Source: Sphaerisporangium perillae
GTDB lineage: Bacteria; Actinomycetota; Actinomycetes; Streptosporangiales; Streptosporangiaceae
Reading direction: 5' to 3'
Assembly (NCBI RefSeq): GCF_023276435.1
Contig: NZ_JALLPO010000004.1
Coordinates: 214,200-278,199 of the forward strand
Length of the DNA: 64,000 bases
Shown piece by piece: positions 8,530-17,232 of the stretch. The notes beneath the pieces were generated by a model that was given only the letters and a program-made list of their open reading frames with translations, was not told the origin of the DNA and ran no database searches. Numbering within the stretch: position 1 is the stretch's first letter; each line of letters opens with the position of its first letter. Made by a program: the position numbers and the translations under genes.

Positions 8530-9891
8530 TCACTCGATGAGCGACAGCCGCAGCACGAAGCGGGTGCCCTCGGGGACGTCCTCGACGTGCAGCGTTCCCC
8601 CGTGTGCGATGGCCACGTCGCGCGCGATGGCGAGCCCGAGGCCGGTGCCGCCCTTGTCCCTGCTGCGGGAGGTGTCCAGCCGGGTGAAGCGGTGGAAGAC
8701 CCGCTCGCGGTCCTGCTCGGCGATGCGGTCGCCGTCGTTGGTGACGGTGAGCGCGGCGGAGCCGCGCGAGGCGTACACCTCGACCCTCACCGTGCTCGCG
8801 GCGTGCCGCTGGGCGTTGTCCAGCAGGTTGCCGATGACCCGGAACAGGTGGGTCCGCACGCCGAGCACGGTCACGTCCTCCTGGAGGTCCGCGATGATCG
8901 GTGTCCGGGCGGGCCGGCGCGCGATCTCCTCGGCGGCCAGCTGCCCGAGATCGACGCTCTCCTGCGCGGCGGGCCCGCCCGAGCCGAGCCTGGCCATGAA
9001 CAACAGGTCGGTGACGATGGTCTCCAGCCGGTCGGTGTCGCGCAGGGCGCCGGGCACCAGCGTGCCGACGTCGGTCTCCTCGGGGTGCAACATCGCCTCC
9101 TCGAGCTGGGCGCGGAGTCCGGCGATGGGCGTGCGCAGCTCGTGGGAGGCGTCGGCGGCGAACCGGCGCTGCTGCTCGACCGAGTGCTCCAGGCGGGCGA
9201 GGGTGCTGTTGACGGTCCTCGCCAGGGTGGCGATCTCGTCGTCTCCCGGTGGCTCCCGGACGCGCCGGGACAGGTCGCTGGCGGTGATGTGGGCGAGCTG
9301 TGCCTGGATGTGGTCGATGATGCGCAGGTTGCGGTCGGCGGACTTCCAGGTGGTCCAGCCGACCAGGCAGGCGAGGGCGGCGATCTGCAGGCCGACGGCC
9401 ACGTCCAGGACGCGGGTGGACAGCACGGCCGGGGTGTGCGCGGCGGCGTACACGACGGGGGAGCCGGGCGCGGCGCCGGCGAGGGTGGCCGTCACGTGGA
9501 AGCAGTCGGTGGAGAAGTTCTGGCAGGTCGTGAAGTCCACGAAGTCGTGCGGCATGACGGGCCGCAGGTCGCTGAGCGGCGGCAGCTTCTGGCCCTCGGC
9601 CGTCGAGGCCAGGATGTGGTGCCCGGGGCCGACCACCTGGATGACGGTGACGTCGTCGGGGCCGGGGGCGATGGGGTTGCGCAGTTCCGCGTCCCGGTAG
9701 GCCACGGCGACCCGCGAGGCGGCCTCCCTGGTCTCACGCCAGATGGCGTTGGCGACCGTGCCTCTGATGACGATGTCGGCCGCGACGCCGAGGGGTATCA
9801 GGAACAGGCCCGCCAGTACGAGGGCAAGGAGGGTCACCCGCCCTCTGATCGACCGAGGCCAGATGGCGGCCCATGGGAGGGGCATTGGCAA
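8530..9891 (-). CDS. Orphan sensor histidine kinase
   Basis: A 453-residue membrane kinase. The first membrane helix (about 18-42) is followed by an extracytoplasmic sensor of about 130 residues with two cysteines (TTCQNFSTDCF). A second helix lies near 165-185, then a HAMP linker, and a HisKA box FAADASHELRTPIAGLR with phospho-acceptor His. ATPase motifs are NLLDNAQRHA (N box), VTNDGDRIAEQDRERVF (G1/F) and GGTGLGLAIARD (G2). The G1 box reads NDGDRI where DDGPGI is usual. No response regulator lies nearby: the neighbours are the nonulosonate operon and a divergent beta-helix gene, so its partner must be elsewhere. Confidence 0.88.
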   Translation of the reverse strand: MPMPLPWAAIWPRSIRGRVTLLALVLAGLFLIPLGVAADIVIRGTVANAIWRETREAASRVAVAYRDAELRNPIAPGPDDVTVIQVVGPGHHILASTAEGQKLPPLSDLRPVMPHDFVDFTTCQNFSTDCFHVTATLAGAAPGSPVVYAAAHTPAVLSTRVLDVAVGLQIAALACLVGWTTWKSADRNLRIIDHIQAQLAHITASDLSRRVREPPGDDEIATLARTVNSTLARLEHSVEQQRRFAADASHELRTPIAGLRAQLEEAMLHPEETDVGTLVPGALRDTDRLETIVTDLLFMARLGSGGPAAQESVDLGQLAAEEIARRPARTPIIADLQEDVTVLGVRTHLFRVIGNLLDNAQRHAASTVRVEVYASRGSAALTVTNDGDRIAEQDRERVFHRFTRLDTSRSRDKGGTGLGLAIARDVAIAHGGTLHVEDVPEGTRFVLRLSLIE

Positions 9892-10112
9892 AGGCTACTC
9901 GCGCCGATCTCTTTCAAGATCCGCGAGCCGGGAAAGACGTTTCCAAGGGATGGCAAACTCCCCCGGCGAGCGCCCGGATCGCGGGGCTCCGCCGCTTAGC
10001 GTCCGGCGTGCCGGATCATCGGATCCGGTTGCCGCAGGTTGGGGTCTCCCGGTGGGGGGCGCTGACCGCTACCGTGTGCGGCAGCGATCCTTTTGAACCA
10101 AAGTGTGGGGTT

Positions 10113-11465
10113 ATGGCGCCGAAAGCTTGGCGAGCCGGTCTGTCTTTACCGTTGACTTCTCTGCTGCTCGCCGTTCCGGCGGCGGCGCGAGCCCTACCAG
10201 AGGAACCCGCGGGGGCGGTGGCCGGACCACAAGCCGGAACCGGCCGTGCCGCGCCGGATCTGGAACGGTCCGGAGCCGCGGGAAAGGTGTTCTACGTCGA
10301 TCCCCGCGAGGGCGACGACGAGGCGCCGGGGACGTCTCCCGGCAAGGCGTGGCGGTCGCTCGAGCGGGCGAGCTCGGCCCGCCTGCGCCCGGGGGACACG
10401 CTGCTGCTGAAGCGGGGCGGCAAGTGGAAGGGCACGCTGACGCTCAAGGGCAAGGGCACCAGCGCGCGGCCCATCACGGTGGGCGCCTACGGCAAGGGCG
10501 CGCGGCCGAAGATCAGCGGCAGGGAGGACGACTGCGTGGTCGTCACCGGATCGTACTGGCGCGTCTCGGAGTTGCGGGCGAGCGACTGCGGGTGGGCGGG
10601 CTTCCGCGTCGACGGGCGCCACAACGACCTGTGGGACCTGTACGCCGACCGCAACGTCACGGGCGTGTGGATCAGCGAGCGCGGCGGGCGCAACGTCCTG
10701 CGCAACAGCCAGATGGTCGGCAACGACCGGATGAGCGTCGACGACCCCGAGCCCGACAACGACTCCGGCGCGTTCGGGGTGCTGTTGAACGGCGACGACA
10801 ACCGGGTCGTCGGCAACCTGATCGTCGGCAGCTACGCCGCGAGCCAGGACTACGTCACCGACGGCGCGGCCGTGGAGATCTACGACGGCGACCGCAACAT
10901 CGTCGCGCACAACGTCGCTCGCGACAACGAGACCTTCACCGAACTCGGCCATCGGCCCGGCGCGACCTCCGACGGGAACCTGTTCGCCAACAACGTGGTG
11001 ACCTCCTCGCGCAAGCGAGGCTCGTTCCTCATCACGCGCGGCGCCGGGCACATCGTGGGCCCGGTCAGGGGCACGGTGGCGGTGCACAACTCGGTGTACC
11101 TGCCGGCACGCGAGACCATCGGCTTCTCCTGCGCGGACGGCTGCTCCACGAAGGTCCTCAGACTGCGCAACAACATCGTCAAGATCGGTGGAACGGTGGG
11201 GTTCGAGGACGGCTCGGGGATCGACGACGCGGGCGGGGTGTACGACGGCAAGCTCGGGGAGTTCAAGCCGGGTCACCGGTCGATCCGCGCCGACCCGCGC
11301 TTCGTGAGCCGCCGTGACCTGCGGCTACGCGAGGGGTCACCCGCTATCGGGCAGGGCGTGCCGCTCGGGGCATCCTGGTACGGCGGGGCGTCGATGGCCC
11401 ACGACGTGGCGGGACGGGCCATCCGCCGCTCGAAAAATCCGGATGCAGGTGCATATCAATACTGA
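10113..11465 (+). CDS. Secreted right-handed parallel beta-helix protein
   Basis: A 450-residue protein starts at ATG 10113 behind GTGTGGGG. A signal peptide covers about residues 1-28 (LSLPLTSLLLAVPAAARA). The mature part opens with FYVDPREGDDEAPGTSPGKAW, the usual start of the pectate-lyase-like beta-helix superfamily. Repeated short strands with Asn/Val ladders follow (NVLRNSQMVGN, NRVVGNLIVG, NIVAHNVARDNE, NLFANNVVTS). Members bind or cleave acidic or other polysaccharides. No catalytic triad can be assigned with confidence, so enzyme versus binding protein is open. It is expressed divergently from the orphan kinase; the 220 bases between them hold no other gene. Confidence 0.8.
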   Translation: MAPKAWRAGLSLPLTSLLLAVPAAARALPEEPAGAVAGPQAGTGRAAPDLERSGAAGKVFYVDPREGDDEAPGTSPGKAWRSLERASSARLRPGDTLLLKRGGKWKGTLTLKGKGTSARPITVGAYGKGARPKISGREDDCVVVTGSYWRVSELRASDCGWAGFRVDGRHNDLWDLYADRNVTGVWISERGGRNVLRNSQMVGNDRMSVDDPEPDNDSGAFGVLLNGDDNRVVGNLIVGSYAASQDYVTDGAAVEIYDGDRNIVAHNVARDNETFTELGHRPGATSDGNLFANNVVTSSRKRGSFLITRGAGHIVGPVRGTVAVHNSVYLPARETIGFSCADGCSTKVLRLRNNIVKIGGTVGFEDGSGIDDAGGVYDGKLGEFKPGHRSIRADPRFVSRRDLRLREGSPAIGQGVPLGASWYGGASMAHDVAGRAIRRSKNPDAGAYQY

Positions 11466-11572
11466 CTTGGACTTATTTCGTACATATCTCCGGAACATTC
11501 GTGAAACCTCCATCGGCAACCCTGTGTGGCGTGGTGCAGTGGATGAAAGAAACAGGAGGTCGGCCCGTACGC

Positions 11573-11605
11573 GTGGCGCGGCTTGACATACAGAGGCGGT
11601 GGTGA
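11573..11605 (+). CDS. Possible 10-codon leader peptide before the ACT-domain gene
   Basis: GTG 11573 opens a short frame (VARLDIQRRW) that stops at 11603-11605, overlapping the start of the ACT-domain gene. The only strong ribosome site of this region, AGGAGGT (11554-11560), lies 12 bases before it, while the ACT gene itself has a weak site. Re-initiation or coupling is possible. This is inference from spacing alone. Confidence 0.25.
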   Translation: MARLDIQRRW

Positions 11606-12234
11606 AGGTGCTGAGAGTACGGGTGTCGCTTCCTGACCGTCCCGGCGTGCTCGGCCAGGTGGCCCGGGCGTTCGGGGTTCTCGGCGCGGACATCCTCCAG
11701 GTCACGGTCCTGGAGCGGGAGGGCGGCCGGGCGGTGGACGACTTCACCCTGTCGTGGCCGGGCGGATTCGTCCCCGACGAGCTGCGCGAACGCCTGTCGG
11801 TCGTGCCGGGTGTGCGTATCGAGGGAGTGTGGCCCACCAGGGAGATCCCGGGCGCCAGCCCCGACTACGACCTGCTCGGCCACGTCGCCTCCGACGCGGG
11901 CAGGGCCTTCGTCACGCTGGTGGACGCGGTGCCCGACCTGGTCAGCGCCGAGTGGGCCGTCGCCGTGGACTCCGACACCGGCGCCGTCGTGCACGGGAGC
12001 TGGCAGGCGCCGGGCGTGGAGGAGATGCCCGACCTCACGCCGCTGCGGCCGTCGGCGTTCAGCGAGGGGCCGCTGCACCTGCTCAGCCTGCCGGTACGGG
12101 CCGCCGGTCTGCACCTGGTCGTGGCCCGCTCGCAGGGGCCGGCCTTCCACCAGGTGGAGCTGGACAAGATCGTGCGGGTGGTGGAGATCGTCGCGCTGCT
12201 CGCGACCTCGACCGTGGACCGTACGGTGGCATGA
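11599..12234 (+). CDS. ACT-domain amino-acid-sensing protein
   Basis: A 211-residue soluble protein. Residues 1-72 form an ACT domain (LRVRVSLPDRPGVLGQVARAFGVLGADILQVTVLERE), the ligand-binding fold that senses amino acids in metabolic enzymes and regulators. The remainder (LLGHVASDAGRAFVTLVDAVPDLVSAEWAVAVD onward) resembles a degenerate GAF-like sensor and has no catalytic motif. GTG 11599 is used because the frame is closed by TGA at 11584; the second GTG at 11602 is equally possible. It stands alone between the beta-helix gene and the convergent sugar ATPase gene. Role unknown; a small-molecule-responsive regulatory partner is likely. Confidence 0.75.
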   Translation: MVKVLRVRVSLPDRPGVLGQVARAFGVLGADILQVTVLEREGGRAVDDFTLSWPGGFVPDELRERLSVVPGVRIEGVWPTREIPGASPDYDLLGHVASDAGRAFVTLVDAVPDLVSAEWAVAVDSDTGAVVHGSWQAPGVEEMPDLTPLRPSAFSEGPLHLLSLPVRAAGLHLVVARSQGPAFHQVELDKIVRVVEIVALLATSTVDRTVA

Positions 12235-12268
12235 CGCGGCCGGGACCCGGGACGGAAAGGCGAAGCCG

Positions 12269-12289
12269 CGCCGGCGGCGGGAGCCGGCG
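12269..12289. terminator. Hairpin between convergent ACT and sugar-ATPase genes
   Basis: CGCCGGC (12269-12275) and GCCGGCG (12283-12289) form a perfect 7-base stem with a 7-base loop in the 71-base gap between two converging stops. Flanking CCG/CGG can extend it with a bulge. Confidence 0.4.
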
Positions 12290-12305
12290 GCGCGGAGGGC
12301 GCCGC

Positions 12306-13604
12306 TCAGCGGCGGGGCGGGTCGATCCGGTTGCCCTGCTGCGTGAACAGCATGAGCCTGCTGAGGTCCACCGCGACGCGGCCGTGCTCCCCGGCGCGCC
12401 ACACCGGACGGGAGCCGAGCCGCACCACCAGGTCGGCGCGGCGGTGGTGGCCGCTGCCGACGGGAGGCGCCTCCTCGGCGACCTGCTCCTCGGCGCCGGA
12501 CATCAGGCGCCGCATCACCGCGCGCACCTTGCTCGCCGGGCCGCCGGCGGCGTGCCCGTTGCCGTTGGCGTACCCGTTGACCGTCGCCGGACCCGGCTCC
12601 GGGGCGGGCACCGCGGGGATGCCCACCTCCAGGTAGGCGAGCCATTCGTGGCCGTGGTACTCAAGCGCCCTGACCCTGCCGGTGAAGTGCGGGCCGTCGA
12701 CGCCTTCGGGGATGGGCGTCAGCCCGTCCGGCCGGATGCCGACGATGATCTGGCTGCCGGTGTGCTGGGAGACCGCGTAGGCCCGGGGATCGGTCCAGGG
12801 CATCGTGATCTGGTGCAGCCCGAAGTCCAGGGAGATGTATTGGTTCTGCGGGGTCCGTACCATCGCCGACAGCAGGTTGAGCTGCTGCGAGCTGAGGAAC
12901 GCCGCCACGAACGCGGTGGCCGGGTCGTTGTAGATCTGCCCCGGGGTGCCCACGTCCTGCAGAATGCCGCGGTTCATGATGGCGATGCGGTCGGCCAGCG
13001 TGAGGGCCTCGACCTGGTCGTGCGTCACGTAGATCGTCGTCACGCCGAGCGCGCGGACCAGCGAGGAGATCTCCATGCGCAGCTCGGTGCGCATGCCCGC
13101 GTCCAGGTTGGACAGCGGCTCGTCCATGAGGAACAACGACGGCTGCCTGACGATGGCCCTGCCCATGGCGACGCGCTGGCGCTGCCCACCGGAGAGCGTT
13201 CCAGGGCGGCGGTCCAGCGTCTCGTCGATATGTAAGGCGCGGGACAGCTCGATGACCCGTTCTCTGATCATGTTCGGGTCGGCCTTGGCGATCTCCAGCG
13301 GGAAGGAGAGGTTGCCGCGGACGCTGCGGTGCGGGTAGAGGGCGCCGTTCTGGAAGACCATCGCCACATCGCGGTCGCGGGGAGCGAGGTCGTTGGCGAT
13401 CCGCCCGTCGAGGTAGAGGTCTCCGGAGGTGATCTCCTCAAGGCCGGCGATCATGCGGAGCAAGGTGGACTTGCCGCATCCCGATGGTCCGAGCAGGACG
13501 AGGAGCTCGCCCTCCTCCGCGCGCAGGTTCATGCGATCGACCGCGAGATGCCCCCCGGGGTACACCTTCGTCACGCTGTCGAGAACGACGGTACTCATCG
13601 TCAC
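12306..13604 (-). CDS. Sugar ABC transporter ATPase (MalK/MsmK/UgpC type)
   Basis: A 432-residue ATPase with Walker A GPSGCGKST, a Q-loop at MVFQNGALYPH, signature LSGGQRQRVAMGRAIVR, Walker B LFLMDEPLSNLD and switch His in YVTHDQ. The C-terminal MalK-like regulatory (TOBE) region begins near residue 240 (IIVGIRPDGLTP). About 60 Gly/Ala/Asn-rich residues (including ATVNGYANGNGHAAGG) interrupt that region near residue 330. It should energise the divergent binding protein and permeases at 14.0-17.2 kb. GTG 13604 is five bases after GGAGG; ATG 13598 is the alternative. Actinomycetes often use one such ATPase for several sugar importers. Confidence 0.9.
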   Translation of the reverse strand: MTMSTVVLDSVTKVYPGGHLAVDRMNLRAEEGELLVLLGPSGCGKSTLLRMIAGLEEITSGDLYLDGRIANDLAPRDRDVAMVFQNGALYPHRSVRGNLSFPLEIAKADPNMIRERVIELSRALHIDETLDRRPGTLSGGQRQRVAMGRAIVRQPSLFLMDEPLSNLDAGMRTELRMEISSLVRALGVTTIYVTHDQVEALTLADRIAIMNRGILQDVGTPGQIYNDPATAFVAAFLSSQQLNLLSAMVRTPQNQYISLDFGLHQITMPWTDPRAYAVSQHTGSQIIVGIRPDGLTPIPEGVDGPHFTGRVRALEYHGHEWLAYLEVGIPAVPAPEPGPATVNGYANGNGHAAGGPASKVRAVMRRLMSGAEEQVAEEAPPVGSGHHRRADLVVRLGSRPVWRAGEHGRVAVDLSRLMLFTQQGNRIDPPRR

Positions 13605-14016
13605 TCGTTCCTCCCGGGCGTGGAAGCCCGGATCCAGCCGTCATTGTGATTGATGAGGTAGTACATCGCGTGCCGGGCCGTCGTGTCCATACGTGGCGTG
13701 AGAAAACGCTCATCTACCGGTTACTTGACCGTTGTCTGTTCGTTGAGGTCAGGAAAGGTGCCGACCGGTGAGGCCCTTGGGAGGTTACATACCGTGTGAT
13801 CCCTCTGGTGCCGATGAGTACCGCTCGCCTGGTCGGTCCGGGTAATGCCCGTGTAATGACGGACGTGTCACAATTTGCAGAAAGTTTCCGAAAGGTCTTT
13901 CACGTCAGTTCACATGGCTGTTACGTTCCGCGTACCCCGGTGATGCCGCCTGCCCTCGGGGAGGCGGCGGCGACGCCGAACCTCTGGGCAATGGAGCTGA
14001 GCAAGGAGTGCACACA
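13605..14016. other. Divergent promoter region of the alpha-glucoside transporter
   Basis: These 412 bases separate the leftward ATPase from the rightward binding-protein gene and hold no gene. The only clear element is the pair of adjacent palindromes at 13880-13901, listed separately. I could not place -35/-10 boxes with confidence for either direction. Confidence 0.5.
13880..13901. promoter_or_regulatory. Candidate LacI-family operator upstream of the binding-protein gene
   Basis: Two abutting palindromes, GAAAGTTTC (13880-13888) and GAAAGGTCTTTC (13890-13901), lie 116-137 bases before the solute-binding-protein start. Their GAAAG/CTTTC arms resemble LacI-family operators of actinomycete sugar operons. 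The likely ligand is the LacI regulator encoded at 18891-19916. Confidence 0.4.
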
Positions 14017-15315
14017 ATGCGGCGAGGCATCTCGGTCGCGGCGACAGCCGCGGCGCTCGCGCTGGCGGTATCCGCCTGCGGCGGCGAGGACACCACCAAC
14101 CAGTCGGCCGCCCCGGCCAAGAGCGTCGACGCCGCGGCCGTCTCCGGCGAGGTGACGTGGTGGGACACCTCCGACGCCACCAACGAGGGTCCCGTCTTCC
14201 AGGAGCTGATCAAGGACTTCCAGGCGAAGTACCCGAAGATCAAGGTCAACTACGTCAACGTGCCGTTCGCCGACGCGCGTGACAAGTTCAAGACGGCGGC
14301 GCAGAGCGGCTCGGGCGCGCCTGACGTCCTCCGCACCGATGTCGGCTGGGTCGCGGAGTTCGCCTCCCTCGGCTACCTGGCCCCGCTCGACGGCACCGCC
14401 GCCGTCGACAAGCCCGAGGAGTTCCTCGCCTCCCCGGCCGCGAGCGGCAAGTACAACGGCAAGACGTACGGCATCCCGCAGGTCACCGACACGCTCGGCC
14501 TGCTGTACAACAAGGAACTGCTGAAGAAGGCCGGGTACGACGCGCCGCCGGCGACCATGGCCGACCTCAAGAAGGTCGCCCTCGACGTCAAGTCCAAGAC
14601 CGGTGCCGACGGCATCGCGCTGAACGTCGACGCCTACTTCCTGCTGCCGTTCATCTACGGCGAGGGCGGCGACTTCGTCGACGTGGCCGGCAAGAAGATC
14701 ACCATCTCGTCGCCGCAGACGGTGGCGGGCGTCAAGATCGTGGAAGACCTGATCAAGTCCGGTGCGACCGTCAAGCCGGCCGTGCAGGACAGCTACACCA
14801 ACGCCGAGACCGCCTTCAAGGAAGGCAAGGTCGCGATGATCTTCAACGGCCCGTGGTCCAACACCGACAACCTCGGCGGCAAGGTCTTCAAGGACAATCC
14901 CGACAACTTCGGTGTCGCCCCGGTTCCGGCCGGTTCGGTGAAGTCCGGCGCCCCGGTCGGCGGCCACGACTACACCGTCTACGCCGGCTCGAAGAACCTC
15001 GACGCGTCCTACCTGTTCACCCGGTTCATGGCCTCCACCGAGAGCCAGGCCAAGATCGCCGGCAAGCTGGGCCTGCTGCCCACCCGCACGCCCGCGTACA
15101 GCGCGGCGGAGGCCACCGCCAACCCGAAGATCGCCCAGTGGCAGAAGCCGATGGAGGCCGCGGTCGAGCGTCCCTGGATCCCCGAGGCCGCTTCGCTGTA
15201 CGAGCCGCTCGTTCAGGGCTACCAGAAGCTGGCCACCGGCGGCACGGCCACCGAGCCGATGCTCCAGGACGTGGCCAAAACCTACCAGGGCATCCTCAAG
15301 GGCTGGAGCCTCTGA
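14017..15315 (+). CDS. Maltose/oligosaccharide-binding lipoprotein (family 1 solute-binding protein)
   Basis: A 432-residue lipoprotein. The lipobox is LAVSAC with lipidated Cys21, then a Ser/Ala/Thr-rich tether. The binding domain begins with SGEVTWWDTSDATNEGPVFQELIKDF and contains KVAMIFNGPWSNTDN and WQKPMEAAVERPWIPE, typical of the MalE/maltodextrin group. ATG 14017 is eight bases after AAGGAG; GTG 14008 lies upstream but is badly placed. It is first of the rightward operon binding protein-MalF-MalG-glucosidase-LacI. It sits on the outer face of the membrane and delivers alpha-glucosides to the permeases. Confidence 0.92.
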   Translation: MRRGISVAATAAALALAVSACGGEDTTNQSAAPAKSVDAAAVSGEVTWWDTSDATNEGPVFQELIKDFQAKYPKIKVNYVNVPFADARDKFKTAAQSGSGAPDVLRTDVGWVAEFASLGYLAPLDGTAAVDKPEEFLASPAASGKYNGKTYGIPQVTDTLGLLYNKELLKKAGYDAPPATMADLKKVALDVKSKTGADGIALNVDAYFLLPFIYGEGGDFVDVAGKKITISSPQTVAGVKIVEDLIKSGATVKPAVQDSYTNAETAFKEGKVAMIFNGPWSNTDNLGGKVFKDNPDNFGVAPVPAGSVKSGAPVGGHDYTVYAGSKNLDASYLFTRFMASTESQAKIAGKLGLLPTRTPAYSAAEATANPKIAQWQKPMEAAVERPWIPEAASLYEPLVQGYQKLATGGTATEPMLQDVAKTYQGILKGWSL

Positions 15316-15318
15316 CCG

Positions 15319-16314
15319 ATGACGACGCAGGTCGTTGACGGCACGGCCGCGGGCGCGACCGCCCGCGGCCGTGCCCGCCGCCCCAAGCCACAAGGGAGGG
15401 CGGGCCGGTTCCTCTCCCGGCACTGGTACGCCTGGGCGATGTGCGCGCCGGTCGTCGTCGTCACGCTCGTGCTGATCGGCTACCCGCTGGTGCGCGGCGT
15501 CTATCTGTCGCTCACCGACGCGACCGAGGCCAACATGGGCCGCACGATCGGGATGAACCACATCCCCTCGACGTACGAGTTCGTCGGGCTGGCCAACTAC
15601 ATCGACATCGTGACCTCCAGCGAGTTCCTCTCCCGGCTCACCTGGACGATCATCTGGACCGTCGTCTGCGTCGCGCTGCACTACGGGATAGGCCTCGGCC
15701 TCGCGCTCCTGCTCAACCGGCCGCTGCGTTTCCGCTCCCTCTACCGCATGCTCCTCGTCCTCCCGTGGGCGGTGCCCGCCTTCGTGTCGGCGTTCATCTG
15801 GCGCTACCTGCTGAACGGCGAGTTCGGCGTCGTCAACGCCATGCTGCGCGCCGCCGGCTTCGGCGGCATCAGCTGGCTGGACGAACCGTTCTGGGCCAAG
15901 GCGTCGGTCATCGCGGTGAACGTCTGGCTCGGAGTGCCGTTCATGATGCTCGCGCTGCTCGGCGGCCTGCAGGCCATCCCGCGCGAGCTGTACGAGGCGG
16001 CCGAGGTCGACGGCGCCACGCCGTGGCAGCGCTTCAGGCACATCACCCTGCCCGGGCTGCGCCCGGTGTCCAGCACGGTGGTCCTGCTCGGCACCATCTG
16101 GACCTTCAACCAGTTCCCGGTCATCTACCTGGTCACCAAGGGTGGGCCCGGCGGGTCCAGCGAGATCCTCGTGACCTATGCCTACCGGCAGGCGTTCGAA
16201 GGCATCAGGAACTACTCCGGCTCGGCCGCGTGGGGACTGCTCATCCTCGCGCTGCTCGTCGTCATGGCCGTCGGCTACCGCCGGGCGCTACGCAAGCAGG
16301 GGGAGGCATGGTGA
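15319..16314 (+). CDS. Sugar ABC transporter permease (MalF type)
   Basis: A 331-residue inner-membrane permease beginning three bases after the binding-protein stop. Six predicted helices follow a basic N-terminal tail (ARGRARRPKPQGRAGR). The EAA loop that contacts the ATPase is ELYEAAEVDGATPWQRFRHITLPGLRP. SEILVTYAYRQAF near the end is typical of MalF-type subunits that accept maltose/trehalose-like sugars. It pairs with the MalG-type permease that overlaps its 3' end. Confidence 0.92.
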   Translation: MTTQVVDGTAAGATARGRARRPKPQGRAGRFLSRHWYAWAMCAPVVVVTLVLIGYPLVRGVYLSLTDATEANMGRTIGMNHIPSTYEFVGLANYIDIVTSSEFLSRLTWTIIWTVVCVALHYGIGLGLALLLNRPLRFRSLYRMLLVLPWAVPAFVSAFIWRYLLNGEFGVVNAMLRAAGFGGISWLDEPFWAKASVIAVNVWLGVPFMMLALLGGLQAIPRELYEAAEVDGATPWQRFRHITLPGLRPVSSTVVLLGTIWTFNQFPVIYLVTKGGPGGSSEILVTYAYRQAFEGIRNYSGSAAWGLLILALLVVMAVGYRRALRKQGEAW

Positions 16315-17183
16315 GCACGGTGAGTCACGCGCGTACCTCGCGGGCCGGGGGACGCTACTCGCGACGACCGGGCGCGTCGCTGGCCCTGCACGCCACGCTC
16401 GTCGTGACGAGCCTGGTCGCGGTCTTCCCGGTCGCCTGGCTGATCCTCACCTCGATCAAGCCGAGGAACGCCTGGCAGTCGACCACGGTTCAGCTCTTCA
16501 ACAACCCCAGCCTGGACAACTACATCCAGGTGCTCGGCCAGACCGCCTTCCCGCGCTGGTTGTTCAACTCGCTGTTCGTCGCCCTCCTGACCACCGCGCT
16601 GGGCGTGGTGCTCTCGGCGACCACCGGCTACGCGGTCAGCCGCTTCCGGTTCCCGGGCTTCCGGTCGATCATGTGGATGCTGCTGATCACGCAGATGTTC
16701 CCGGTGGCGACCCTGATCGTGCCGATCTACAACCTGCTGGCCGGCCTGGGGCTGATCAACCAGTTCCCCGGCCTCGTGATCGCCTACCTGACCACGACCG
16801 TCCCGTTCTGCGCCTGGATGATGAAGGGCTACTTCGACACCGTTCCGGTGGAGATCGACGAGGCGGGACGGGTCGACGGGCTCACTCCCTTCGGCACGTT
16901 CTGGCGGCTCATCCTGCCGCTGTCCAAGCCCGGACTGGCCGTCGCGGCGTTCTACTCCTTCATCACCGCCTGGGCGGAGGTCGCGTACGCGACCGCGTTC
17001 ATGACCGGGGACGACAAGTACACCCTCGCCGTGGGCCTGGGGCAGTTCGTCGGCCAGCACAAGGCGGAGTGGGGTCTGCTGACCGCCTCCTCGGTGCTGA
17101 TCGCGGTGCCGGCGGCGGTGGTCTTCCTGCTCGTCCAGCGCCACCTCGTCACCGGCCTTACCGCCGGTGCCACGAAGTCGTAA
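16308..17183 (+). CDS. Sugar ABC transporter permease (MalG type)
   Basis: About 291 residues from ATG 16308, seven bases before the end of the MalF gene; the ribosome site AGGGGGAGG lies immediately upstream, and GTG 16311 is an alternative start. Helices begin at ALHATLVVTSLVAVFPVAWLIL. The EAA loop is PVEIDEAGRVDGLTPFGTFWRLILPLSKP. The C-terminal TAGATKS is the usual MalG ending. It forms the channel with the MalF-type subunit. Confidence 0.92.
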   Translation: MVSTVSHARTSRAGGRYSRRPGASLALHATLVVTSLVAVFPVAWLILTSIKPRNAWQSTTVQLFNNPSLDNYIQVLGQTAFPRWLFNSLFVALLTTALGVVLSATTGYAVSRFRFPGFRSIMWMLLITQMFPVATLIVPIYNLLAGLGLINQFPGLVIAYLTTTVPFCAWMMKGYFDTVPVEIDEAGRVDGLTPFGTFWRLILPLSKPGLAVAAFYSFITAWAEVAYATAFMTGDDKYTLAVGLGQFVGQHKAEWGLLTASSVLIAVPAAVVFLLVQRHLVTGLTAGATKS

Positions 17184-17194
17184 CACCACCGTGG

Positions 17195-17209
17195 TATCAG
17201 ATTCTGATA
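17195..17209. promoter_or_regulatory. Perfect 15-base palindrome before the glucosidase gene
   Basis: TATCAGA-T-TCTGATA (17195-17209) lies between the MalG permease and the GH13 gene. It directly follows a second palindrome, ACCAC-C-GTGGT (17185-17195). The pair could be an operator giving the enzyme its own control, or an RNA processing or attenuation hairpin. Confidence 0.35.
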
Positions 17210-17232
17210 TTTCGGAGAATCGGGGGATCCCA

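Noticed and set aside
11583-11588. TTGACA before the ACT-domain gene as a -35 box.
   Set aside because: A -10 box at the correct distance would fall inside the coding region after the start, so it cannot drive this gene as annotated.
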